Of a stretch of 64,000 nucleotides of DNA, positions 33,140-42,070 are shown in pieces. Every line of letters starts with the position of its first letter. The first letter of the stretch is position 1. Source of the stretch: Georgenia muralis (GTDB lineage: Bacteria > Actinomycetota > Actinomycetes > Actinomycetales > Actinomycetaceae); the NCBI RefSeq assembly GCF_003814705.1, contig NZ_RKRA01000001.1, positions 620,001 through 684,000 on the forward strand. Reading direction: 5' to 3'. The translations under genes and the position numbers were made by a program. The notes under the pieces are model-generated. The model was not told the DNA's origin. It made no database searches and worked only from the letters and a program-made list of their open reading frames with translations.

Positions 33140-34336
33140 TCAGCGCACCCGCGGCCAGAGCGTCTCCGCCGCGGCGTCGTCGGCGTCGCGCAGCACCCGC
33201 AGGACGTTGCCGCCGGCGAGCGCGGCGAGCTCCGCCCGGGACCAGCCGCGCGCGGCCAGGGCGTCGAGGAGCCGCGGGTAGCCCGAGACGTCCTCCAACC
33301 CGTCGGGGAGCCGGTCGACGCCGTCGTAGTCGCCGCCGAGGCCGATGTGGTCGACCCCGGCGACCTCGCGGGCGTGCTCGACGTGCCGCACGACGTCCTC
33401 GATCCCGACCCGGGGCCGGGGGTGGTCGGCCTCCCACCGGGCGAGCTCCTCCTCGGGCACCGCCGTGTGCAGCGCGCTGTCGTTCTCGGCCGCGGCCACG
33501 GCGGGGTCCTCCCCCGGCCGGGGAGCGCGCGGCCACGGGAAGGCGTGCTCGCCGAGGGCCTCCTGGGCCTCGCGCCACCAGCGGGCCGCCGCCGCGGAGA
33601 GGAAGGACGGGACGAAGGTCAGCTGGACGACCCCGCCGTTGCCGGCCAGCCGGGACAGGACGGCGTCGGAGACGTTGCGCGGGTGGTCGCCCTCGGCCCT
33701 GGCCGAGGAGTGGGAGAAGATCACCGGCGCGGCCGCGACGTCGAGCGCGTCGTGCTGGGTGGTCTCCGCAGTGTGCGAGAGGTCCACGAGCATCCCGATG
33801 CGGTTCATCTCCGCGACCACCGCGCGACCGGTGTCGGCCAGACCGCCGGCGACCTCGGCGCCGGTGGCCGAGTCCGCCCAGGACGTGGAGTCGTTGTGCG
33901 TGAGGGTGAGGTAGCGCACCCCCAGCCGCGCCAGCGCACGCAGCACGCCCACCGAGCCGGCGATGGCGTGGCCGCCCTCGGCGCCGAGGAGGGCGGCGAC
34001 CCGGCCGGAGCTGAAGGCGGCGAGGACGTCCGGCTCGGTGCAGGCCAGGGCGAACGTGCCCGGGTAGCGGGCGACGAGCCGGTGCACGAGGTCGATCTGC
34101 TCCAGCGTGCCCACCACCGCCTCCGGCTCGGGCAGGGTGGACGGGACGAACACCGACCAGAACTGCGCGCCGACCCGCCCGGCCCGCAGCCGCGGGATGT
34201 CGGTGTGGAAACCCGTCCTGGGCCGGTCGAGGTCCTCGACGGAGGAGCCGGCCCGTCCCCGCAGGGCGTAGGGCCAGTCGTTGTGGCCGTCGACGAGCGG
34301 CGTCTCGGCCAGGACCTGCTCGACAAGCTCGTGCAC
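33140..34336 (-). CDS. Membrane dipeptidase family (M19) metallopeptidase
   Basis: A 398-aa zinc dipeptidase of the renal-dipeptidase family. Binuclear zinc-site motifs are visible: VDGHND (HxD, about residue 16), GAEGGHAI (bridging Glu), VDLSHTAE and VIFSHSSARA (two His), and GLGGDYDGVDRLPDGLED with the catalytic Asp. The start is GTG 34336 with AGGAGG 6 bp upstream. No signal peptide is seen, so it is cytosolic despite the family name. It hydrolyses dipeptides, possibly including D-amino-acid peptides. Divergent from the tandem GNAT gene. Confidence 0.92.
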   Translation of the reverse strand: MHELVEQVLAETPLVDGHNDWPYALRGRAGSSVEDLDRPRTGFHTDIPRLRAGRVGAQFWSVFVPSTLPEPEAVVGTLEQIDLVHRLVARYPGTFALACTEPDVLAAFSSGRVAALLGAEGGHAIAGSVGVLRALARLGVRYLTLTHNDSTSWADSATGAEVAGGLADTGRAVVAEMNRIGMLVDLSHTAETTQHDALDVAAAPVIFSHSSARAEGDHPRNVSDAVLSRLAGNGGVVQLTFVPSFLSAAAARWWREAQEALGEHAFPWPRAPRPGEDPAVAAAENDSALHTAVPEEELARWEADHPRPRVGIEDVVRHVEHAREVAGVDHIGLGGDYDGVDRLPDGLEDVSGYPRLLDALAARGWSRAELAALAGGNVLRVLRDADDAAAETLWPRVR

Positions 34337-34492
34337 GGCGCTCCTCCTGACGGCGGCCGGGGGCCCGCGGGTCCGCCGGGGCGTGGTGCCCATCATCGTC
34401 GCCGGGCGACGACGGCGCTCGGGAACCGGGAGCGTGCGGTCCGGTCGCGGAAATCGATGGCGCCCGCCGTCGGGCACCGGTTCACTGACGTC

Positions 34493-35404
34493 ATGGACGT
34501 CCCCGCCCTCGAGGGCCTGCCCGCCGGGCTCACCCAGCGCCCGCTCGTCCCCGGTGACGCAGCCGCCCTCACGGCGATCATCGCCGCCGAGGAGCTCGCC
34601 GACACCGGCGAGGTCTCCATCGAGGAGGCCGACATCGTCGCGGACTGGCAGCGGCCAGGCTTCGACCTCGCCGCGTCCGCCGTCGGCGTCCTCGACGGCG
34701 GGCGCCTCGTTGCCTACGCCGAGCACTCCGGCGCCGACCGCGCGGACGCCTCGGTCCACCCGAGCCACCACGGCCAGGGCATCGGCACGGCGCTGGCGGA
34801 CTGGGTGCGCCGGACCGCCCGGGCCCGCGGTACCTCGGCCGTGGGGATGCCCGTGCCGGTCGGCTCGCCCGGCGACCGTCTGCTCGACGCGCTCGGCTGG
34901 CGCGTGCGCTGGACCAGCTGGGTGCTCAGCCTGCCCGAGGGCCGCGAGATCCGGCCGCAGCCGCTCCCGGCCGGCTACGCGCTGCGGGAGGCGGCCGCCG
35001 CCGACCACCGGGCGGTGTGGACGGTCGTCGAGGACGCCTTCCTCGAGTGGTCGGTGCGCGAGCGGCAGACCTTCGAGGACTTCGCCGCGCAGGTGATGCT
35101 CCGGCCCGGGTTCGAGCCGTGGAACCTGCGCGTGGTCACCGACCCGTCGGGTGACGTCGTCGGGGCGTCCTTCGTCGTCGTCGCGCACGGCGAGGGCTAC
35201 GTGGACCGGTTGGCGGTGCGCCGCGACCAGCGCGGCCGTGGCCTGGCGACGGCGCTGCTCGCCGACTCCTTCGCCCGCGCCCGGGAGCACGGGGCCACCC
35301 GGTCGGGCCTGAGCACCGACTCGCGCACGGGTGCGCTGGGGCTCTACGAGCGGGTCGGCATGGAGGCGACCCAGACCTGGGTCAACCGCGCGACGGAGGT
35401 CTGA
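34493..35404 (+). CDS. Tandem GNAT acetyltransferase
   Basis: A 303-aa protein with two GNAT folds. The first (about 5-145) contains HPSHHGQGIGTALADWVRRTA, and the second (about 155-300) contains VRRDQRGRGLATALLADSFARAREHG, each the Q/RxxGxG/A acetyl-CoA loop, followed by GLYERVGMEAT. The length and two-domain layout resemble mycothiol synthase MshD, but the mycothiol assignment cannot be made from what is visible. The ATG at 34493 has no clear ribosome site, so it may be leaderless. Confidence 0.82.
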   Translation: MDVPALEGLPAGLTQRPLVPGDAAALTAIIAAEELADTGEVSIEEADIVADWQRPGFDLAASAVGVLDGGRLVAYAEHSGADRADASVHPSHHGQGIGTALADWVRRTARARGTSAVGMPVPVGSPGDRLLDALGWRVRWTSWVLSLPEGREIRPQPLPAGYALREAAAADHRAVWTVVEDAFLEWSVRERQTFEDFAAQVMLRPGFEPWNLRVVTDPSGDVVGASFVVVAHGEGYVDRLAVRRDQRGRGLATALLADSFARAREHGATRSGLSTDSRTGALGLYERVGMEATQTWVNRATEV

Positions 35405-35512
35405 GCCGGAGCGACCGCCTCTCGCGCGCGTCCGTGCCCGCCGCACCCCGACCCTTCGCTAGCATCCGGCCAGGTCGGGACGTCGCGGCCACCGACGGAC
35501 CCCGGGAGCCCG

Positions 35513-36457
35513 ATGAGCCAGCTCGCCATCGAGACCACCGCCCTGCGCCGGACGTACCGCGGCCGGGGCGGGACCCGGGTGGGGGTCGAGGGCCTGGACC
35601 TACGGGTCCCGGTCGGTGGCGTCCACGGGTTCCTCGGGCCGAACGGCTCGGGGAAGACCACCACGATCCGCATGCTCCTCGGGCTCGTCCGGGCTGAGTC
35701 CGGCACGATGCGCCTGTTCGGGCAGGAGGTGCCCGAGCACCTGCCCGACGTCGTGGGCCGGGTCGGCGCGATCGTGGAGTCCCCGCGGTTCTTCCCCACA
35801 TTCACCGGCCGGCGGAACCTCGAGCTGCTCGCCGGGGCGGTCGGCGCCCCGCGCGCCCGGGTCGGTGAGGTCCTCGAGGAAACCGGCCTCGCCGGGCGCG
35901 ACCGCGACCGGTACAAGGGCTACTCCCTCGGCATGAAGCAGCGGCTCGCGATCGCCGCGACCCTGCTCAAGTCACCGGACCTGCTCATCTTCGACGAGCC
36001 GACCAACGGGCTCGACCCCGCCGGCATCCGGGACATCCGCCGCACGATGCGCCGGCTCGGGGACGAGGGGCGCACCGTGCTGGTCTCGAGCCACATCCTC
36101 GCCGAGGTCGAGCAGGTCGCCGACACGGTCTCGATCATCGGACGGGGGCGTCTGCTCGCCGAGGGACGCGTGGCCGACGTCATCGGCGACCGCGGGGTCC
36201 GGGCGGTGCGTGTGGGGGTGCCCGACCCCGGCGCGGCCGCGGCCGTCCTCACGGCGGCCGGGCTCCAGGTGCGGCCGGAGGGGCCGGCCCTGCACGTCAC
36301 CGGCGCCGATGACCCCGCCCGCATCACCGAGGTCCTGGCCCGGGCGGGCATCTTCGTCCACGAGCTCACCCCGCTGCGGGCCGACCTGGAGTCGGTCTTC
36401 CTCGACCTCACCGCGCCCGGCGGGGACGCGCAGCCGACCGGCGGTGAGCAGCGGTGA
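35513..36457 (+). CDS. ABC transporter ATP-binding protein (ABC-2 exporter pair 1)
   Basis: A 314-aa ATPase. Walker A GPNGSGKTTT (about 44-53), signature YSLGMKQRLAIA, Walker B LLIFDEPTNGLDP and switch SSHILAEVEQ are intact. The C-terminal 90 residues form the accessory domain common in drug-exporter (CcmA/DrrA-like) ATPases. Its stop overlaps the next gene's GTG by 4 nt, so it pairs with the permease downstream. The exported compound is unknown. Confidence 0.92.
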   Translation: MSQLAIETTALRRTYRGRGGTRVGVEGLDLRVPVGGVHGFLGPNGSGKTTTIRMLLGLVRAESGTMRLFGQEVPEHLPDVVGRVGAIVESPRFFPTFTGRRNLELLAGAVGAPRARVGEVLEETGLAGRDRDRYKGYSLGMKQRLAIAATLLKSPDLLIFDEPTNGLDPAGIRDIRRTMRRLGDEGRTVLVSSHILAEVEQVADTVSIIGRGRLLAEGRVADVIGDRGVRAVRVGVPDPGAAAAVLTAAGLQVRPEGPALHVTGADDPARITEVLARAGIFVHELTPLRADLESVFLDLTAPGGDAQPTGGEQR

Positions 36458-37443
36458 CGCGCCTGCTCGTCGTCGAGCTCCGCCGGCTGTTCTCCCGGCG
36501 CCTGGTGGTCCTGGCCATGGCCGGCGCCCTGGTGGCGACGGCGCTCGTCCTGGCGGGGGTGTGGCAGTCCTCCCGGCCGATGTCCGGCGACGCGCGGGCC
36601 CGGGCCGTGGCCGAGTTCGAGAGGGCGCAGGCGGACTGGGCGGAGAACGGCGACGAGAACGTCGCGCAGTGCCTGGCCGCTGAGGAGCGCGAGCGCGAGC
36701 TCTCCGGTGGGGACGTCGACTTCGGCTGCGACCAGATGGAGCCGCAGGAGGAGTGGTTCCTCGTCACCGCCCCGCCGCTCGAGGACACCCTGCCCGGGGT
36801 GCTCGCCGGGCACGCCTACCTCCTCGTCCTCCTCGCGCTGGTCGTCGGTGCGACCTTCACCGCGGCCGAGGTGAGCACCGGCTCGCTGAGCACGTGGCTG
36901 ACGTTCGAGCCCCGCCGGCTGCGGGTCTACGCCAGCAAGCTCCTCGCGGCGACCCTCGGGGTGCTGCCCGCGACCGTGGTGCTGGTGGGGGCGCTGGTCG
37001 GGGGCGCGTGGCTCGTCGCCAGGGGGTTCGCTCTCGCGGGGACCATGACGTCACGCGACTGGGGGGACGCGGGCGCGACGGCGCTGCGGGTCCTGGCCCT
37101 GACGGCGGTCGTCGCCATGGCGGGTGCCGCCCTCGGCGTCCTCGCGCGCCACACCGCCGGCGTCCTCGGGGCGGTCGTGGGGTACGTCGTCGTCGTCGAG
37201 CTCGTCCTCGCCAACCTCATCCCCCGCCTGCAGCCCTGGCTGCTCATGAAGAACGTCGAGGGCTGGGTCGCCGGCGGAACGGTGTACTTCCTCCAGACCT
37301 GCACCACCGACGCCAGGGGGACGCTCTGCGACGTGACCGACCGGGCGCTGCCCCTGAGCCACAGCGTGGCCTACCTCCTCGTCCTGGCCGCGCTCGCCGT
37401 CGCCGCCGGGGCGCTGGCCATCCGGCGCCGCGACGCCGTCTGA
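36454..37443 (+). CDS. ABC-2 type permease (pair 1)
   Basis: A 329-aa membrane protein: one N-terminal helix (about 18-36), an extracellular loop with two cysteines (AQCLAAEE and FGCDQME), then five helices. This is the usual six-helix ABC-2 layout (ABC2_membrane_5-like). The GTG start overlaps the ATPase stop. Two further Cys lie in an external loop near the C-terminus (QTCTTDARGTLCDV), possibly forming disulfides. The last about 393 nt are antisense to the open end of a frameshifted P-type ATPase. Confidence 0.85.
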   Translation: MTRLLVVELRRLFSRRLVVLAMAGALVATALVLAGVWQSSRPMSGDARARAVAEFERAQADWAENGDENVAQCLAAEERERELSGGDVDFGCDQMEPQEEWFLVTAPPLEDTLPGVLAGHAYLLVLLALVVGATFTAAEVSTGSLSTWLTFEPRRLRVYASKLLAATLGVLPATVVLVGALVGGAWLVARGFALAGTMTSRDWGDAGATALRVLALTAVVAMAGAALGVLARHTAGVLGAVVGYVVVVELVLANLIPRLQPWLLMKNVEGWVAGGTVYFLQTCTTDARGTLCDVTDRALPLSHSVAYLLVLAALAVAAGALAIRRRDAV

Positions 37444-40187
37444 GACACGGGCCCGCCGGGTCCGGGCGCCCTGGGTCGCCGCACGCGCACGCCGGGTCCG
37501 CGCACCCGACGTCCCCGCACGCAGGCGCTTGTCCGCCGCGTCGACGGCGAGGAGGACCGGTCCGGCGGCGAGCGCGACGGCCCAGCCGGCCGCCGGCGGG
37601 GCCGCGTGCCCGAGCAGCAGCGCGACCGGCGTGACGAGGAGGACGACGACGGAGAAGGCGAGCTCCGCCGTCGCGGCGGGCAGGAGGAGCCGGTTGGTCG
37701 TCCAGCCGAGGGCGCCCGGCCACCGGGTGGAGCTGCGGCAGGCGAAGGCGTTGGCGGTCTGGGCGAGCACCACCGTCATGAACGCCGCCCCGGAGGCGGC
37801 CGCGAGGTCCTGGCCCGTGGGGAGCGTCCCGCCGGGCCGCCACCCGGCGGCGACGAGGGAGACGATGAACGCGAGCATCGTCAGTGCCGCGACGAGGGGG
37901 CCGAGCAGTCCGAAGGCCCGCCGCAGGACGGTCCGGCTCAGCAGACGCCCGCGCACCGGCGGGCCGTCGAGGAGGTGCCGGGCCGGCGGCTCGGCACCCA
38001 GCGCCGTCGCCGAGAGGGTGTCGGTGCCCAGGTCGAGGGCGATGATCTGCAGGACGCCCAGCGCGAGCGGGAACCGGCCGCCGGAGAGCGCCCACACGAG
38101 GAACGGGGTGAGCTCGGCGACGTTGTCGGTGAGGTGGTAGGTGAGGAAGCGACGGACGTTGACGAACGTCGCCCGGCCCTGCTCGATGCCCGCGACGATG
38201 GAGGCGAACGCGTCGTCGAGGAGGACGAGGTCGGCGGCCTCGCGGGCGACGTCGGTGCCGGAGCGGCCCATCGCCACCCCGATGTCCGCCTCGTGCAGGG
38301 CCGGGGCGTCGTTGACGCCGTCGCCGGTCATCGCCACGACGTGGCCGCGCGAGCGCAGCGCCCGGGCGATGCGGAGCTTGTCCTCCGGCGTCACGCGGGC
38401 GACGACGACGCCGTCGTGGTCGAGCAGCGCCGCCAGGACCCGCTCCTCCGCGGGCAGGTCCGCGCCGGTGAGCAGCGGCGCCCCGGGGCGGCTCAGCCCG
38501 ACCTCGGCGGCGATCGCCGCAGCGGTGGCCGGGTGGTCCCCCGTGACCATCGCGACGGCGACGCCGGCGCGCCGGCACGCGGCGAGGGAGGCGGCGACGT
38601 CGTCGCGCGGCGGGTCCTCCAGGGCCAGCAGGCCCAGCAGGCGCAGCCCGGACCCCGCCTCCTCGGGCGTGGTCGGCAGGTCACCGGCGACCGGGGCGCC
38701 GGCGACGGCGAGCACGCGCAGCCCGCGCGCCGTGAGCGCGTCGACCTGGGCGTGGGCGGCGTCAAGTGTCCCGGCTCCCGCCGTCGTCGCGGCTTCCGCC
38801 GTGGTCGCGGCCTCCGGCGTCGTCGGGCCGGCCGGTGCGCACAGCGGCAGCACGCCGTCCGGAGCGCCCTTGACGACGGCGCCGCCGGCCACCACCACCG
38901 ACATCCGGCGGACCCGGGGGTCGAACGGGAAGCGCCGGTCCACCGTGTGCGCCCGCCGGTCGGCCTCGGTGTCCAGACCGAGGCGGTGCGCGAACGCGTC
39001 GAGGGCGGCCTCCATCGGGTCGCCGTGCGCCTCCCACACGCCGCGCACCTCGTGCGCGTACCCGGTGGAGCAGCGCACCGCGGCGAGGGCCAGCGCCGTG
39101 CAGGCACGCACGGCGTCGTCCACCGGGGTATCGGCGGCGCGGTGCGCGGCGGCGGCCCCGTCGTCCTGGCTCCGGTCGCCCGGCCGGCCGGCCCGGACCC
39201 AGGACAGTTTGGCCGTCGGCCCGTACCCGGTGCCGTCGACGACCACACCGCCCGCCGGCGTCCACGCCTCCACCACCGTCATCTCGTTGCGGTGAGCGTG
39301 CCGGTCTTGTCGGTGCACACGAAGGTGGTCGAGCCGAGCGTCTCGACGGCCTCGAGGTTGCGCACGAGGATCTGCCGCTTCGCCATCTGCTCGGCGCCCC
39401 ACGCCAGGGAGAGCGTCACGGTCGGGAGCAGCGCCTCGGGCACGAGGGCGACGGTGACGCCGACGGCGAAGACGAACCCGTCCTGCACCGGGTTGCCCAC
39501 GAGCAGGGAGATCCCCAGGAATGCCGCGCCCACGCCCACCGCGATCCCGGCGACCACCCGCACGAGGGCCCGGAGCTCGCGGGTGAGCGGGGTGTCGGGC
39601 GAGGCCGACGTCGTCAGCCGGGCGATGCCGGCGAGGCGGGTGCCCGCACCGGTGGCCCGCACGCACGCCCGCGCCTCCCCCTCGACCACGAACGTCCCGG
39701 CGAAGATGACCTCCCCGTCCGCCACGGCAGCGGCACCGCTCTCACCGGTGAGCATGGCGGTCTCGACGAGGAGGCGGTTCCCGCGCTCGACGACGGCATC
39801 GGCGGGCACCCGGTCCCCGCTCTCGAGGAGCAGGACGTCCCCGACGACGACCTCCGCGGCGTCGACGATGCGGCGCCGCCCGTCCCGCCGGACGGTGACC
39901 TGGGTGGGGAGCATGGCGCTCAGCCGGTCGGCTGCGCGGTCGGCCCGGGCCTGCTGGGCGAGGGCGAACACCGCGTTGAGGACGACGACGGCGGCGATGG
40001 CGGCGGCGAGCTCGGGCAGGCGGCCGAGCAGCGCCAGCCCCGCGGCCGCCCAGAGCATGAGGGCGAAGAAGTGGGTGAGCTCGCCGGCGAGCCGCCGGGC
40101 CGCCGAGGGACGGCGCGCGGCGGGCAGGAGGTTCGGACCGTCCCGGGCGGGCCGGGCCGCCGCCTCCGCCTGCGTCAGACCGGCCAT
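37051..40187 (-). pseudogene. P2-type cation-transporting ATPase, split by a frameshift
   Basis: One ATPase in two frames. The N-terminal part (ATG 40187, stop 39279, 302 aa) holds MLTGESG, ALVPEALLPTVTLS and DKTGTLT, then runs into TATR and stop. The other frame resumes at NEMTVVEAW (39288) and continues with KGAPDGVLPL, TGDGVNDAPALHEADIGVAMG and a cation-ATPase C-terminal domain. Adding one base near 39289-39291 restores the canonical DKTGTLTRNEMTV. No slippery heptamer is present. The second frame finds no stop until 37051, running about 393 nt antisense into the ABC permease; similarity seems to end near DAADKRLRA (about 37525). Either a real null allele or a sequencing error in a GC-rich site. 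The PEALLP motif groups it with Ca2+/Mg2+-type pumps. Confidence 0.8.
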
Positions 40188-40371
40188 GGCCCCTCCGCCT
40201 CACGGGCGGTGCACGGTCCGGTGCGGGCGCCGACGTCCGCGGTCGGCCGGCGTGCGCCGCCGCCGGGACCAGCATGCGCCGTCGTGGGCCCGCCGGGTCA
40301 GGTCCGTTGGTCCCCGCCTGACCGGGTCGGACGCGCCGAGGGCCACCTCGCGGGAGCCGGCGACCGGGCGC

Positions 40372-40427
40372 GCACGCCCTCTCAGGTGGCCGGCGGCCGC
40401 ACGCTCCCGCTCAGGTGGCCAGCGGCC
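40372..40427. repeat. Near-duplicate of about 28 bp spanning a stop codon
   Basis: GCACGC..CTCAGGTGGCC.GCGGCC occurs at 40372-40398 and again at 40399-40427. The second copy contains the minus-strand stop codon (40411-40413) of the carboxyethylornithine-synthase-like gene. Confidence 0.75.
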
Positions 40428-41556
40428 AGTGCGGGTGCTCCACCGCGCGGCCCTGGAACGACAGGATCGCCCGGTTCTGCACGATGCCGTCGCGGATCTC
40501 GACGGCGCGCGCGATCGTCCGGTTCCGCTCCCAGGCGTCGGGTCCCTCCATGACGGGGCGGAGGAAGGGCAGCAGCGCGACGGAGTTCTCCCACGTGGCG
40601 GAGTTCCACAGGTAGGACGGGCTGTGGTCGACCGCGTAGTACAGGACGTTCTCACCCACGGTGAAGGTGGGGTCCTCGAACGTCGTCGGGCGCGCCCAGC
40701 CGAACCCCATGCCCGCGTCGCAGGAGACGTCGACGACGACCGTTCCGGGGCGCAGCGACGGCAGGTCCTCGTCGGTGAGGAACATCTGCGGGGCGTCGGT
40801 GTCCTGGAGGACGCAGTTGACGATGACGTCGTGCCCCGCGAGGAACTCGGCCAGCGGGACCGGCCCGTCGTCGGTGGCGACCTCGCCGGTGTGCGGCGGT
40901 TCGTCGCTGTCGAAGTGGATGATGCGGGCGGAGTGGATGGGGGCGGCGACGGCGGCGATCTGGCGGTGGGTGAGGACGTCGACGTCGTGCACCCCGAACG
41001 CCGTCAGCGCGGTGACGGCGCCGCGGGCGGTCGCCCCGAAGCCGATGACGACGGCGCTCAGGCGCCGGCCGTAGTCACCGCTGGTCCCGGCGAGCTGCAT
41101 GGCGTGGAGGACCGAGCTGTAGCCCGCGAGCTCGTTGTTCTTGTGGAACACGTGGAGGTTGAACGAGCCGTCCGCGTTCCAGTGGTTCATCGCCTCGAAC
41201 GCGATGAGCGTGAGGGAGCGGTCGATCGCCACCTGCGTGAGCTCGTGGTCCTGGACGCAGTGCGGCCAGCCCCACAGCACCTGGCCCCTGCGCAGCCCCG
41301 CGATCTCCTCGATGAGGGGCTTGGGCTGGAGGACGACGTCGCACTCCTCGACGAGCTCGGCCCGGGTGCGGAAGCCCCCGACCACGCGCTCCAGGGCGGC
41401 GTCGGGGACGCCGAAGCGCTCGCCGTACCCGCGCTCGAGGAAGACGTGGCCCCGCAGGTCGTCGGGGATGCGCGCCAGGTGCGTGGGGTGGATGGCGAGC
41501 CGGCGCTCGTTCTCCTTGCGCGACGACCCCATGACGCCGAGGCTGAGCAGCGCCAT
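40411..41556 (-). CDS. N5-(carboxyethyl)ornithine synthase-like / alanine-dehydrogenase-fold oxidoreductase
   Basis: A 381-aa NAD(P)-dependent enzyme of the alanine dehydrogenase/PNT fold. Opening GSSRKENERRLAIHP (about residues 10-24) with the conserved RRLAIHP, then VFLERGYGERFG, WGWPHCVQDHELTQ and NHWNADGSFNLHVFHKNNELAGY match N5-(carboxyethyl)ornithine synthases, which reductively couple pyruvate with ornithine. The nucleotide loop is VVIGFGATARGAV (about 165). GAGGAGG precedes ATG 41556. It is monocistronic. Carboxyethylornithine production itself is inferred from the family; an alanine-dehydrogenase-like reaction is the alternative. Confidence 0.8.
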   Translation of the reverse strand: MALLSLGVMGSSRKENERRLAIHPTHLARIPDDLRGHVFLERGYGERFGVPDAALERVVGGFRTRAELVEECDVVLQPKPLIEEIAGLRRGQVLWGWPHCVQDHELTQVAIDRSLTLIAFEAMNHWNADGSFNLHVFHKNNELAGYSSVLHAMQLAGTSGDYGRRLSAVVIGFGATARGAVTALTAFGVHDVDVLTHRQIAAVAAPIHSARIIHFDSDEPPHTGEVATDDGPVPLAEFLAGHDVIVNCVLQDTDAPQMFLTDEDLPSLRPGTVVVDVSCDAGMGFGWARPTTFEDPTFTVGENVLYYAVDHSPSYLWNSATWENSVALLPFLRPVMEGPDAWERNRTIARAVEIRDGIVQNRAILSFQGRAVEHPHWPLAT

Positions 41557-41797
41557 CGGACCTCCTCGTGGCCGGACGTCCGTCCCGGCGGCTGCGGTGC
41601 CTCCCCCGTTCGGCCTTCCCGGCAGCGTACGCCGGGGGACCTCCGGGCGGAGCCGTTCGCCCACGGGTGGGACGCGGTCGAGCGGGAAGGCAGATCGACA
41701 CCTGTCGGGTGTAGCGTCGGCAGAACATCCCGTCCGCCGCCACGGCGGGTTGTCCGGCGATGGCACCTTGTGGCGCTCCCAGGACGGCGCTGCAACC

Positions 41798-41965
41798 ATG
41801 ACCCGAGAACGCCCGACATCTCCCGAACGCATCGACACCCACAACTCGTCGATCGACGCCGACCGGGCCGGTGAGGGCGCCTGCGCCCGGGTGCACCTGC
41901 CCACGGGCACCGTGTGCACGCTGCCGCGCGGCCACGTCGAGTCGTGCGAGTTCGTCCAGCCCTGA
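41798..41965 (+). CDS. Small Cys/His protein, hypothetical
   Basis: A 55-aa frame: a polar head (MTRERPTSPERIDTHNSS) and a compact end with pattern CARVHLPTGTVCTLPRGH then ESCEF, three Cys and two His that could hold a metal. The tail type recurs, to my recollection, in other Micrococcales small proteins. No good ribosome site precedes the ATG. Upstream, ACACC-TGTCG-GGTGT (about 41699-41713) is an imperfectly placed inverted repeat. Function unknown. Confidence 0.45.
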   Translation: MTRERPTSPERIDTHNSSIDADRAGEGACARVHLPTGTVCTLPRGHVESCEFVQP

Positions 41966-42070
41966 GCGCGGCGGCGCCCGGCCGCGTCGTCGGCCGATCG
42001 GCCGCACCCTGCCGGAACGTTAGAATCTCCTGACGGCCCATCGCGGGCAGCCGACCACCCAGGAGGACGA

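Noticed and set aside
39279-39300. Programmed ribosomal frameshift in the P2-type ATPase
   Set aside because: No slippery heptamer or downstream structure was evident, and no such mechanism is known for this family; a deletion or read error is simpler.
37606-41874. 1422-codon plus-strand open frame across the ATPase and CEOS-like genes
   Set aside because: Spans several unrelated genes on the other strand, lacks motifs, and is an artefact of few stop codons at high GC.
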